Assembly (NCBI GenBank): GCA_964451255.1
Contig: CAYVHL010000001.1
Location: 434,001-498,000 of the forward strand
Reading direction: 5' to 3'
Length of the DNA: 64,000 bases
DNA from: JAHBTB01 sp964451255
Lineage (GTDB): Bacteria > Armatimonadota > Fimbriimonadia > Fimbriimonadales > Fimbriimonadaceae
A program made the translations under genes and the position numbers. The stretch's first letter is position 1, and each line of letters starts with the position of its first letter. The notes beneath the pieces are model-generated. The model worked only from the letters and a program-made list of their open reading frames with translations. It made no database searches and was not told the origin of the DNA. Positions 16,169 to 24,460 of this stretch are shown here, in pieces.

Positions 16169-16960
16169 ATGCTCCGCTCCTTCGCCACCTGGGTCTGGAA
16201 CCGGCGCCGCGCCGCGCTGGTGTGGGCCAGCGTGATCAGCCTCTTGGCGATGGCAGCCCTGGCCTACACGCAACAGATCCCAGTGCCGAGCGTCAACATC
16301 GGCATCGGCGGCAACGCCGACCGCGAGCAACTGGGAGCCCAGTTCAAAATCCTGGCCCTTCTGACCGTTCTCAGCGTCGCACCGGCGATCTTGATCTTGA
16401 CGACGGCGTTCACAAGGATCGTCATCATCCTGAGCTTCACCCGGCAGGCGATCGGAGCCCAAAACATCCCGCCTAACCAGGTGATCATCGGCCTCAGCCT
16501 GTTCCTGACCTTCTTTGTCATGGGCCCGACCTACAACGAGATCAACAAGGCCGCCATCGAGCCGTTTTTCGCACAAGGGTCGGTGATGCCGATGGACGTC
16601 GCCTTGCAACGGGCAGAGGAACCGCTCAAGAAGTTCATGCTCAAGAACACCTACGAGAGCGACTTGAAGATGTTCCTTGACTTCCGGCACCAGGAACCCA
16701 AGACCAGAGCAGACATCGACTTCATGTCGCTCGTCCCCGCGTTCGTCGTCAGTGAACTCAAGACAGCCTTCGTAATCGGCTTCTACATCTTTGTCCCGTT
16801 CGTCGTGATCGACCTCGTGGTCGCCAGCTTGCTCATGGGCATGGGCATGATGATGATGCCTCCTGTCGTCGTGTCCCTTCCCGCCAAGCTCCTGGTCTTC
16901 GTGTTGGCGGATGGTTGGTCGGTTCTGGTCAGGGCGATTCTCGCGGGGTACGGCACATGA
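16169..16960 (+). CDS. fliP: Flagellar export gate protein FliP
   Basis: FliP is the core membrane protein of the flagellar type III export gate. The 263 residues have an N-terminal signal/membrane segment and the family signatures TTAFTRIVIILSFTRQAIG and VPAFVVSELKTAFVIGFYIF, then MGMGMMMMPPVVVSLPAKLL. The ATG at 16169 has GAGGAAC upstream. Its stop overlaps the fliQ start by 4 bp. Confidence 0.97.
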   Translation: MLRSFATWVWNRRRAALVWASVISLLAMAALAYTQQIPVPSVNIGIGGNADREQLGAQFKILALLTVLSVAPAILILTTAFTRIVIILSFTRQAIGAQNIPPNQVIIGLSLFLTFFVMGPTYNEINKAAIEPFFAQGSVMPMDVALQRAEEPLKKFMLKNTYESDLKMFLDFRHQEPKTRADIDFMSLVPAFVVSELKTAFVIGFYIFVPFVVIDLVVASLLMGMGMMMMPPVVVSLPAKLLVFVLADGWSVLVRAILAGYGT

Positions 16961-17226
16961 ACCACGGCATCGTCATGGAGCTGACGCGCCAGGGCATTCT
17001 TGTCAGCTTGATGGTGACCATGCCCATCTTGGCGGTGGCACTTTTTGTCGGCCTCGTCGTCAGCGTGTTCCAGGCGGTGACCCAAGTCCAGGAAATGACC
17101 TTGACTTACCTGCCAAAGCTGATCGGTTGCGCCGCAGTGATCGCGGCGATGGGGTCATGGATGTTGACGACGCTTGTGAAGTTCATGGTCCTTTGCTTCG
17201 ACCAGATATCCCGGGTCACCCAATGA
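16957..17226 (+). CDS. fliQ: Flagellar export gate protein FliQ
   Basis: The 89 residues form two membrane helices, typical for FliQ: LVSLMVTMPILAVALFVGLV with VSVFQAVTQVQEMTLTYLPK, then AAVIAAMGSWMLTTLVKF. The ATG at 16957 overlaps the fliP stop (ATGA), and the length matches the family. A longer in-frame reading to 16915 is spurious. Confidence 0.96.
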   Translation: MNHGIVMELTRQGILVSLMVTMPILAVALFVGLVVSVFQAVTQVQEMTLTYLPKLIGCAAVIAAMGSWMLTTLVKFMVLCFDQISRVTQ

Positions 17227-17984
17227 ACCTGGACGCCGTTTGGCTGGTGGGATTCGTCGCGGTCTTTTGTCGGATGACGGCGATGGTCATGGTCGCCCCG
17301 ATCTATGGTCAGTCCGTCCCCGTGCAGGTTCGAGCGATGTTCTGCCTGGTCGTGTCGGCCTCGTTGACCCCGGCCCTCGTCCCGCTGATGCCCCCGGTCC
17401 CCCAGACGACGGGCGCGCTGGTCGGGTTGCTCGTCCATGAATGTGCAATGGGCCTGGCGATCGGCTGGGGGATCCAACTGTTGGTCAACTGCCTGCAGAT
17501 GGCCGGGTCGCTCGTCGATCTCCAAATCGGCTTGGCCAGCGCCCAAGTATTCAACCCCGCTGTGGGAAGCATGACCTCACCGGTCGCCCAACTCAAGGTG
17601 ATGCTGGGTGTGACCCTGATCCTTGTCCTCGGCGGGCACCAGGTCATGTTCCGCGCCTTCATGGACAGTTACCACTTCCCCGCCTCCGCCTTGGTGCCAA
17701 GCGACGCGATGCTGGCCGGGCTGCTCGGGCTTGTCTTCCATCTGATGATCGTCTCGATACAGATCGCGGCACCTGTGCTCGCGGTGTCTGTGATCATCGA
17801 CGCCGCCGCCTCACTGGTCAACCGGGCGGTCCCCCAGACGCAGCCGTTCTTGATCTCGCTCCCCGCCAAGATCGGTTTGGGCATGGTCGCCCTGATGCTG
17901 GGGCTTCCGATCCTCGTCGTCGCCGTCCAGCGCGGTCTGGACACGGTGTTCACCCAGATCCCGCGGTTGATCGGAGGAGGCTGA
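17223..17984 (+). CDS. fliR: Flagellar export gate protein FliR
   Basis: The 253-residue polytopic protein has five to six helices and FliR signatures: FCRMTAMVMVAPIYGQSVPV, GLLVHECAMGLAIGWGIQLL, DLQIGLASAQVFNP, and the terminal ALMLGLPILVVAVQRGLDTV. The ATG at 17223 overlaps the fliQ stop. Together with FliP and FliQ it forms the export channel. Confidence 0.96.
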   Translation: MNLDAVWLVGFVAVFCRMTAMVMVAPIYGQSVPVQVRAMFCLVVSASLTPALVPLMPPVPQTTGALVGLLVHECAMGLAIGWGIQLLVNCLQMAGSLVDLQIGLASAQVFNPAVGSMTSPVAQLKVMLGVTLILVLGGHQVMFRAFMDSYHFPASALVPSDAMLAGLLGLVFHLMIVSIQIAAPVLAVSVIIDAAASLVNRAVPQTQPFLISLPAKIGLGMVALMLGLPILVVAVQRGLDTVFTQIPRLIGGG

Positions 17985-17985
17985 C

Positions 17986-19062
17986 GTGGCAGAGCAGTCG
18001 TCTTCAACCCAAGAAAGGACGGAGGAGGCCACCCCCCGCCGCAAGCAGGAAGCTAGAAAGAAGGGCACGGTCGCCAAGTCGACCGATTTGAACGGAGCCC
18101 TTGGCCTGCTCGCCTTGGCACTATTGGGGCCGGCTGCCGCCGCAAACCTTTCGAAGGCGATGCTCGAAGGCATCGCGTCGACCCTGTATCGCATGCCTGC
18201 CCGCGACTTAACCCCAGCGACCGTACTCGGGCAGGCACAGGCCATGGCCGTCCCCGCCGTCATGGCCGCACTGCCGCTCTGCCTCGGGCTTTGTGTCATC
18301 GGTTTGGCCAGTAACTTCGGCCAGGTAGGGTTCGTCCTCAGCGGCGAGGCTATCAAGCCGTCGTTTGAGAAGATCAACCCGGCGGCCGGACTCAAGCGAC
18401 TCTTCTCGCGGCGTGCCGTCGTCGACGGCCTCAAGGCGACCGCCAAGCTCGCCCTGTTTTCGTGGGTCGCCTACCAGGCGATCCAGAGCGACTGGGACAA
18501 GCTCATGACGATCGGCGGTCTGGCCCCAGCAGGGGCGGCGATGGTCATCGGCCAGGTCATCGAGACGATCCTTTTGCGGATCGCCATCCTTTGGGTCGTG
18601 ATCGCGGGCTTTGACTACTTCTTCCAGCGGAAGGAAGTCGATAAACAGCTCAAAATGACCAAAGACGAGCTCAAGCGCGAGATGCGCGAGCAGGAAGGGT
18701 CGCCAGAGGTCAAGGCCCAACAGTTCCAACGCCGCCGGAGGCTCCTCAAAGGCGGCATGGTCAAAAGGATCAAAGAGGCTGACGTCCTCATAACCAACCC
18801 GACCCACTTTGCCATCGCCATCAAATATGATCGCTCGAAAATGCACGCCCCAGTCGTCTTGGCGAAGGGTCAAGACCTGCTAGCGATGCGAATGAGAGAG
18901 ATCGCCGAGGAACTCAAAGTCCCCAGGGTGGAGAACAAGCCCTTGGCACGGGCCCTCTACAAGCAGTGCGAACCAGGCGACTTCATCCCCCGGGATCTGT
19001 TCGGTCCGGTGGCAGAGATCCTCGCCTATGTTTACAAGAGCACACAACGCACGAAGTCGTGA
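17986..19062 (+). CDS. flhB: Flagellar export switch protein FlhB
   Basis: FlhB controls substrate-specificity switching of flagellar export by autocleavage. The 358 residues begin with the basic signature ERTEEATPRRKQEARKKG (10-27), have four membrane helices to about residue 215, and carry NPTH at 271-274 (ITNPTHFAIAIKYD), the self-cleavage site. The GTG at 17986 follows the fliR stop by one base. flhA is not in the window; the next gene is unrelated, so the flagellar block ends here. Confidence 0.96.
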   Translation: MAEQSSSTQERTEEATPRRKQEARKKGTVAKSTDLNGALGLLALALLGPAAAANLSKAMLEGIASTLYRMPARDLTPATVLGQAQAMAVPAVMAALPLCLGLCVIGLASNFGQVGFVLSGEAIKPSFEKINPAAGLKRLFSRRAVVDGLKATAKLALFSWVAYQAIQSDWDKLMTIGGLAPAGAAMVIGQVIETILLRIAILWVVIAGFDYFFQRKEVDKQLKMTKDELKREMREQEGSPEVKAQQFQRRRRLLKGGMVKRIKEADVLITNPTHFAIAIKYDRSKMHAPVVLAKGQDLLAMRMREIAEELKVPRVENKPLARALYKQCEPGDFIPRDLFGPVAEILAYVYKSTQRTKS

Positions 19063-19106
19063 CGCTTCCCGGTAAGATCAAGGGTGCTCAAAGTGGAGGC
19101 CCTGAA

Positions 19107-20417
19107 GTGGAAGACCTGACCCGACGACGACTCTTGAAGAACACCCTGACTGGCGCGACGATGGCGACCGTCCCGACCTGGTTTGCGGAGCGGGCCAACG
19201 CGGAGATCCTTGAGATGGTTGCCGACGAACCGGTCCAGAAGTCGGCGAACGACACCATTCATGTCGCGGTCATCGGCCCGGGTGGACGCCGGGGCGGATA
19301 CCAACAGGGATTTGGCGACGCCCGCTACGTCCACAGCCAGCCGGGTGCGAAAGTCATCGCGGTCTGTGACGTCGACGACCTGCACCTGAACGAGGCGGCC
19401 GCTTACTTCGGGCCCGGCACCTACAAGACCAAGGACTACCGCGACATCATGTCCCGCAAGGACATCGACGCCGTGATCATCGGCACGCCCGACCATTGGC
19501 ACTCGACCATCAGCGTCGCCGCGATGAGGGCCGGGAAAGACGTCTATTGCGAGAAGCCAATGACCTTGACGATCTCCCAAGGTCGCATGGTGGCCGACGC
19601 CGCCGCCCGTCACAAACGGATTTTCCAAACTGGAAGCCAGCAAAGGAGCGACCAACGGTTCCGCCTCGCCTGCGAACTTGTCCGCAACGGACGCGTCGGC
19701 AAGCTGAAGAAGGTCACCACGCACCTGCCGACCGGCCCGACCGGCGGGCCGTTTTCGGTGGAGGCTCCCTGGGAGGGTTTCGATTGGAACATGTGGATGG
19801 GGCCGACCCAAGCAGTCGATTTCTGTCACGAGAGGACGCACGGCACCTTCCGATGGTGGCTTGACTACAGCGGAGGAATGCTGACCGACTGGGGCGCGCA
19901 CCACAACGACATCGCCCAATGGGGGATCGGCGCCGACGGCTCGGGGCCGCACTCGGTCGAGGGCCACGCCAAGACCCAACCGATCGTCGACATGATGGGC
20001 TACACGACTTTCCCTGAGTTCGACATCTTCTACAGCTACCCCGACAACGTCATGCTGCACTGCACCAACAAGGGCGAGAACGGCGTGACTTTTGAAGGCG
20101 AGGACGGATGGATATTTGTCAGCCGAGAGCGGATCGGCGCGTCCGACGCCAAGTTGTTGACTGACCCCTTGCCCAAGAACGCGGTCAAGCTTTACGCCTC
20201 CGATGGGCACGCCAAGAACTGGCTGTCGTGCATCCGGACCCGTAAGCAACCGATTTGCGAAGCCGAAGTCGGACACCGGTCGGTGACGGTCTGCCACATG
20301 GCCAACATCTCATTGCGTTTGGGCGGCCGCAAACTGGGTTGGGATCCCAAGACCGAGCGGTTCAGCGACGGGGACGCCAATGCGATGCTGAGCCGACCAG
20401 AGCGCAAGTGGGACTGA
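19107..20417 (+). CDS. Tat-exported Gfo/Idh/MocA-family NAD(P)-dependent oxidoreductase
   Basis: The 436 residues start at a GTG with GGAGG 8 nt upstream. The N-terminal twin-arginine signal (TRRRLLKNTLTGATMATVP) predicts folded export. The Rossmann domain follows (VAVIGPGGRRGGYQ, VIAVCDVDD, DAVIIGTPDHWH) with the family's EKP motif in DVYCEKPMTLTISQ. The C-terminal domain contains SGGMLTDWGAHHNDIAQWG and VRNGRVGKL upstream of it. Members oxidise or reduce sugars and sugar derivatives, and some exported ones are glycosidases. The substrate is unknown. It starts 45 bp after flhB but is probably functionally separate. Confidence 0.9.
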   Translation: MEDLTRRRLLKNTLTGATMATVPTWFAERANAEILEMVADEPVQKSANDTIHVAVIGPGGRRGGYQQGFGDARYVHSQPGAKVIAVCDVDDLHLNEAAAYFGPGTYKTKDYRDIMSRKDIDAVIIGTPDHWHSTISVAAMRAGKDVYCEKPMTLTISQGRMVADAAARHKRIFQTGSQQRSDQRFRLACELVRNGRVGKLKKVTTHLPTGPTGGPFSVEAPWEGFDWNMWMGPTQAVDFCHERTHGTFRWWLDYSGGMLTDWGAHHNDIAQWGIGADGSGPHSVEGHAKTQPIVDMMGYTTFPEFDIFYSYPDNVMLHCTNKGENGVTFEGEDGWIFVSRERIGASDAKLLTDPLPKNAVKLYASDGHAKNWLSCIRTRKQPICEAEVGHRSVTVCHMANISLRLGGRKLGWDPKTERFSDGDANAMLSRPERKWD

Positions 20418-20427
20418 GTCTGCCCGA

Positions 20428-20988
20428 CTAGGCCATCAGGAGGTCTCGGATCGACCCCTCGTGGGCGAGAAGCTTGTCCAGCTTTTCGTCGGCTGACTTT
20501 TGTAGCGACTGCCGAACCTCCTCGTTTTCCTTGAGCCGGGCCTGCCGCAACTCCCTCCGTAGCCGCCCCTCAAGGAACCGGAGTTTGTCGTCCCGGGTTT
20601 CGCAGATCAGCCGGGGCACCTCTGCTGGGCGTCCGTCCTTGAGGGCGACCATGGTGACCCGGGCGGTGTTGACGTGCCGTCGCTCTCCTTGAACCAAATT
20701 GACCGCGTGCACGTCGATCGTCACCTCGACGCTCGACCGCCCGACAAAGCTCACGAACCCCTCAAGTTCCACCAGATCACCGATCTCCACGGGCTGCAAG
20801 AAATCGACGCGGTCGAACGAGGCCGTGACGCACGTCATCCGCGCGAACTTCGCGCTGACGCTCGCGGCGGTCAGGTCGATCAGCGAGAGGATCGAACCGC
20901 CGAACACCTTGCCCAGGAAATTCGCGTCGTTGGGGGTCATACGCTGGGCCATCACCAGCCTGGTCTCGGAAACACGGCGCGCATCCAT
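20428..20988 (-). CDS. Acyl-CoA thioesterase, hotdog fold (BFIT/BACH-like)
   Basis: The 186 residues carry the hotdog signature: MTPNDANFLGKVFGGSILSLID, where the family has N-x-x-G-x-x-F-G-G, followed by SFDRVDFLQPVEIGDLVELEG and VTIDVHAVNL. The C-terminal 60 residues are highly charged and helical (LRRELRQARLKENEE), an unusual extension. The ATG at 20988 is chosen because homology starts there; 21033 is possible. The enzyme hydrolyses acyl-CoA thioesters in the cytoplasm. It is convergent with the oxidoreductase gene. Confidence 0.87.
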   Translation of the reverse strand: MDARRVSETRLVMAQRMTPNDANFLGKVFGGSILSLIDLTAASVSAKFARMTCVTASFDRVDFLQPVEIGDLVELEGFVSFVGRSSVEVTIDVHAVNLVQGERRHVNTARVTMVALKDGRPAEVPRLICETRDDKLRFLEGRLRRELRQARLKENEEVRQSLQKSADEKLDKLLAHEGSIRDLLMA

Positions 20989-21054
20989 TGCGACGAATAG
21001 ATTAGCCGACCTTGCCTTGAAGGCCGGTGGCACCGCCGGGACGGCCGCTCAGGG

Positions 21055-21846
21055 TCAAGCGCTCATGATGATCGCCGCAAAGGTGGCGGCGTCCAAACTC
21101 GCCCCGCCGACCAATCCGCCATCGATGTTCGGCTTGGCGAACAGTTCCTTGGCGTTGTCCGCCTTGACCGAGCCGCCGTACAAAATCCGAACGTCTTCGG
21201 CCACGTCGGCGTCAGCCAGGGAAGCGATTACACCCCTTATAAGACCGCACACCCGGTCTGCCTCGCGGGCGTCGCAGGTGTTGCCTGTCCCGATCGCCCA
21301 CACGGGCTCATACGCGACAACCAAACCATAAAGTTCGGCGCTGTCACGACCGGATAACGCTTGACGCAATTGACGCTCTATCGTCGATTCGGTCTTGCCC
21401 GCGTCTCTCTCCGCCGCAGTCTCTCCGACGCACAAAATCGGCGTGATCCCATGATAGAAAAGGCGTTCGATCTTGAGGTTGACCGTCTCGTCTGTCTCAG
21501 CAAAGAAAGGCACGGTCGACTCCGGCGTGTCCAGCTTGCCAAACCGGCCGCGCGACTCGGAGTGTCCGACGATACAATAGGCGACCGACTGCTCGACAAG
21601 CTGCTTGGCGCTCACCTGCCCGGTGAACGCTCCTTCCTCCAGCCAGAAGACGTCTTGCGCACCGATCAGGATCCCCTGGTGGCGGACCGTGTCGCGGATC
21701 TTCGGGATCGAGAGGTAAGACGGGCACACGACGACGTCCACGTCGTACCGCACCGCGACTTTTTTGGCGAACGCTTCGACCAAGGCCGCGCCCTGCGCGG
21801 CCGTCAAGTTCATCTTCCAATTACCCGCAACCAACTTTGTTCGCAT
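21055..21846 (-). CDS. tpiA: Triosephosphate isomerase
   Basis: The 263 residues interconvert dihydroxyacetone phosphate and glyceraldehyde 3-phosphate. The catalytic residues are present: K11 (GNWKMN), H95 (YCIVGHSESR) and E180 (VVAYEPVWAIGTG), plus the phosphate-binding YGGSVKADN. GHSESR replaces the usual GHSERR. About a dozen extra residues (GKLDTPESTVPFF) precede ETDETVN, lengthening that loop. The start may be ATG 21846 or the tandem GTGs at 21855/21852, immediately after the osmC stop. Confidence 0.95.
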   Translation of the reverse strand: MRTKLVAGNWKMNLTAAQGAALVEAFAKKVAVRYDVDVVVCPSYLSIPKIRDTVRHQGILIGAQDVFWLEEGAFTGQVSAKQLVEQSVAYCIVGHSESRGRFGKLDTPESTVPFFAETDETVNLKIERLFYHGITPILCVGETAAERDAGKTESTIERQLRQALSGRDSAELYGLVVAYEPVWAIGTGNTCDAREADRVCGLIRGVIASLADADVAEDVRILYGGSVKADNAKELFAKPNIDGGLVGGASLDAATFAAIIMSA

Positions 21847-21855
21847 AGACACCAC

Positions 21856-22308
21856 TCAAGTCCGGACAATTACCGGCTCCACCGCCACTTGTACCTTGTC
21901 GCGGATGGCGTTTGTGATGATGCAATAGCCCTCGGCCTTGTGGGCCATGTCCTCGGCCACCTTGGCTTGGGTGTCGTCGGCTCCCACGAGGGTGATCCTT
22001 GGACGTAATGTCAACTTTGTGTAGGTGAAACTGGGACCGTTCTCAAGAACCTCGCCGGTCACGTCGGCCTGGACGTCCACAAACGGAACCTTCCTGTTGG
22101 ACAACACGATGCCCAGCGTGATCGAATAGCAGGCGGCGACGGACATGGCGAGAAGCTGCTCTGGGTTCGTGCCGTTCCCGGCCCCTCCAAACTCGGGCGG
22201 GGTCGAGAGCGGGACGGCGACACCGCTTCGCAAGTCGGTCACTTCCCCGGCGCCGTCTCGCCCGCCTTTCCAGGTGACGCGGACAGGGTACTCGTGGTTC
22301 TTGGACAT
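21856..22308 (-). CDS. OsmC/Ohr-family peroxiredoxin-like protein
   Basis: The 150 residues have the two conserved family cysteines, in SVAACYSITL and EGYCIITNAI. The conserved NPEQLLAMSVAACY segment is also clear. OsmC-type proteins reduce organic hydroperoxides with a Cys pair. Spacing and the NG-TNPEQ segment favour the OsmC branch over Ohr. The gene lies directly upstream of tpiA and is probably cotranscribed with it. Confidence 0.88.
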   Translation of the reverse strand: MSKNHEYPVRVTWKGGRDGAGEVTDLRSGVAVPLSTPPEFGGAGNGTNPEQLLAMSVAACYSITLGIVLSNRKVPFVDVQADVTGEVLENGPSFTYTKLTLRPRITLVGADDTQAKVAEDMAHKAEGYCIITNAIRDKVQVAVEPVIVRT

Positions 22309-22550
22309 ACCCGCATTCTACGCTGGCCCAAACCGCGCCACAGGGCCGCGTCCATCTTAGGTCAACCGAGCAGGCCGGAGCATAAATAGATCGACAAGTC
22401 AATTTTCACTGTTCCGTGTTGAACTTGCTGCGCTTGATACATCGTTTCCACTCTTCTTTTAGTTGAACAAGCATTTGCTCCAACTTGTTCATTAAGCCAG
22501 TATGACATCTAGTATGTTTGGGCCAATTTGTGTATGAAACTGCTTTTGTT

Positions 22551-23243
22551 ATGAAGAGCACTGTTCTCATACTCTCTCTCGTCGCTGTAGTCGGTGCCGC
22601 GAACGCGAGCATCGTCGACGACTTTGGTGGCCCGACGACATTCGTGCAGACGAGCTCAGCTTCTCCCATGGATTATGATTCCGTGGTCTATGCTGGCGTG
22701 CCTGGTGGAATACGCAACCTGGGCCAAGGTTATCAGTTCGGAAACTTGTTGAGCGGTGCCGCGATCACCGGTGGCCAACTGGACGTTGGTACGCCAAGCG
22801 ACGCCATCACCACGACCGCCCTGTGCTATGGCAACGTCACTGGTGACGTAGGCTCGTTCTTCGCTCCGAACCCAGACTGGTGGATCGACACCTCCCTGTC
22901 GAACTTTAGCCTTTCCGGCGACAAGATCAGGTTCAACTTCATCTCGAACGAGCAGAGCCTCGGTGTCCGGGTCGTCCTCGCCTCGGAAGCTGGGTACACG
23001 TTCTACGACAAGACCGTCGCAGGGTCGCAATACTCCCCGTTCGTCGTCGATCTGACCTCGGCCGACATCTCCTCTGGCAGCCCGACCTCACTGGCGAGCT
23101 TTGACACCATGTATGTGCGGTTTCTGTCCGACTACTCAGGTGACTTCGCCCTCGGTAGCATCGAGACAGTTCCTGAACCGGCCAGCATGGCGGTACTTGG
23201 TCTAGGCATCGCCGCACTGGCTCGCCGCAAGCGATCCAAGTAA
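22551..23243 (+). CDS. PEP-CTERM-sorted surface protein, copy 1 of a tandem pair
   Basis: The 230 residues have a Sec signal peptide (MKSTVLILSLVAVVGAANAS), a beta-rich body and a C-terminal PEP-CTERM sorting tag (VPEPASMAVLGLGIAALARR plus basic tail). Such tags direct export with exosortase (EpsH-like) processing. The body begins VDDFGGPTTFVQTS and resembles no enzyme I know. The second copy is 288 bp downstream and about 79% identical by my gap-free hand comparison (181 of 230). The ATG at 22551 begins the signal peptide but has no good Shine-Dalgarno. Confidence 0.87.
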   Translation: MKSTVLILSLVAVVGAANASIVDDFGGPTTFVQTSSASPMDYDSVVYAGVPGGIRNLGQGYQFGNLLSGAAITGGQLDVGTPSDAITTTALCYGNVTGDVGSFFAPNPDWWIDTSLSNFSLSGDKIRFNFISNEQSLGVRVVLASEAGYTFYDKTVAGSQYSPFVVDLTSADISSGSPTSLASFDTMYVRFLSDYSGDFALGSIETVPEPASMAVLGLGIAALARRKRSK

Positions 23244-23263
23244 AGAACACCGCAAGACCATCG

Positions 23264-23289
23264 GGCCAGGCTCCGCGAGGAGCCTGGCC
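23264..23289 (+). terminator. Perfect 11-bp hairpin after PEP-CTERM copy 1
   Basis: GGCCAGGCTCC-GCGA-GGAGCCTGGCC lies 20 nt after the stop. No U-run follows, so it may be an RNA stabiliser or a partial terminator. The rest of the 288-bp gap to copy 2 shows no gene or other clear signal. Confidence 0.45.
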
Positions 23290-23531
23290 AACCTGGGGAC
23301 GATGGGCCGAGAGTCACATCCTCCACGGCTAAAGGCAGTGCGGCCAGCCGGGGGCGGTTGTCTCGCCAGAATTGAACATTTGTGGCAATTACATGCTGAA
23401 TACGACATAGATTTCGTCGCTAACCGGTAGGAAGGCGTAGATTCATGACCAGGTAAATACTTTAGACCTTTGCTAAGCAGGTAGAGCTTCTAGCTTCGAT
23501 GGCACGAATGTTGTTTAGACTATCTGCCGGA

Positions 23532-24224
23532 ATGAAACGAACACTCCTCGTCCTGTCTGCTCTTGCCACGGTCGGTGTCGCCAACGCGATGGTCGTTGAC
23601 GACTTCGGTGGCCCCAACACCTTCGTCCAGACGAGCCAAGCGACTCCGATGGCCTACGACTCTGACGCCTATGCAGTCGTCCCCGGCGGAATGCGCTATC
23701 TGGGCCAAGGCTACCAGTTCGGCAACCTGCTCAGCGGCGCCGCGATCACCGGTAACGAGCTTGACGTCAGCACGCCCAGCAACGCCGTCACCACCACCGC
23801 ACTGTGCTATGGCAACGTCACTGGTGACGTAGGTTCGGCCCTCTTTCCGAACCCAGACTGGTATGTCAATCTCGGGTCGAATAACTTTAGCCTCTCCGGT
23901 GACAAAATCCGGTTCAACTTCATCTCAAACGAGCAGTCGCTCGCGTTGCGAGTCGTGCTCGCCTCGGAGGCTGGGTACACATACTACGACACCACCGTCG
24001 CAGGCGCGCAGTATTCTCCGTTCATCGTCGATCTGACGTCCGCCGACATCTCGTCCGGCAGCCCGACGACGCTGGCGAGCTTTGACACCATGTATGTCCG
24101 GTTCACCACCTCACCGTCTGGAGACTTCGCGCTGAGAAGCATCGAAACCGTCCCCGAGCCGGCCACCATGTCCATCCTTGGTCTTGGCATCGCCGCCCTG
24201 GCCCGCCGCAAGCGCACAAAGTAG
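23532..24224 (+). CDS. PEP-CTERM-sorted surface protein, copy 2 of a tandem pair
   Basis: This copy is exactly 230 residues, like copy 1: signal peptide MKRTLLVLSALATVGVANA, body starting VDDFGGPNTFVQTS, and tag VPEPATMSILGLGIAALARR. Conservation is strongest at GQGYQFGNLLSGAAITG, TTTALCYGNVTGDVGS and KIRFNFISNEQSL. The most divergent stretch is residues about 103-117 (after DVGS, around the NPDW). The pair probably arose by tandem duplication followed by divergence of that segment. GGA lies directly before the ATG. A terminator follows. Confidence 0.87.
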   Translation: MKRTLLVLSALATVGVANAMVVDDFGGPNTFVQTSQATPMAYDSDAYAVVPGGMRYLGQGYQFGNLLSGAAITGNELDVSTPSNAVTTTALCYGNVTGDVGSALFPNPDWYVNLGSNNFSLSGDKIRFNFISNEQSLALRVVLASEAGYTYYDTTVAGAQYSPFIVDLTSADISSGSPTTLASFDTMYVRFTTSPSGDFALRSIETVPEPATMSILGLGIAALARRKRTK

Positions 24225-24250
24225 AAGCGACGGTTGGCCACGAACTAGAG

Positions 24251-24280
24251 CGCGGGTTCCCGACAGGGGCCCGCGTTTCT
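24251..24280 (+). terminator. Intrinsic terminator after PEP-CTERM copy 2
   Basis: The stem CGCGGG/CCCGCG, with inner CCC/GGG pairing, spans 24251-24275. TTTCT follows. It lies 26 nt after the stop and ahead of tRNA-Cys. Confidence 0.6.
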
Positions 24281-24343
24281 ACATGTCCCCTCCGTCGCGC
24301 CGGTCCTGCCGAAGGCGAACCCAGAGGTATCATCTGAGGCCCT

Positions 24344-24419
24344 GGCGCCGTACCCAAGTGGTTAAGGGAAGGGTCTGCAAAACCCTCATTCAGCGGTTCG
24401 AATCCGCTCGGCGCCTCCA
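24344..24419 (+). tRNA. tRNA-Cys (anticodon GCA), CCA encoded
   Basis: A complete cloverleaf of 76 nt folds by hand. The acceptor GGCGCCG (24344-24350) pairs with CGGCGCC (24409-24415), and the discriminator U plus CCA follow. The D-arm is CCC/GGG, the anticodon stem AGGGT/ACCCT with loop CTGCAAA (GCA at 24377-24379), a 5-nt variable loop, and the T-arm AGCGG-TTCGAAT-CCGCT. Confidence 0.97.
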
Positions 24420-24460
24420 TCCCAGATTGCCGCCCCGTGGGCATAATGGGGCTCATCGTC

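Noticed and set aside
15500..16690. Long antisense open frame across fliO and fliP
   Set aside because: Overlaps two confidently identified flagellar genes and yields no recognisable protein.
19032..20297. Long antisense open frame (about 420 codons) over the Gfo/Idh/MocA gene
   Set aside because: High-GC shadow of the real gene; composition lacks recognisable domains and the sense-strand product is a clear family member with a ribosome-binding site.
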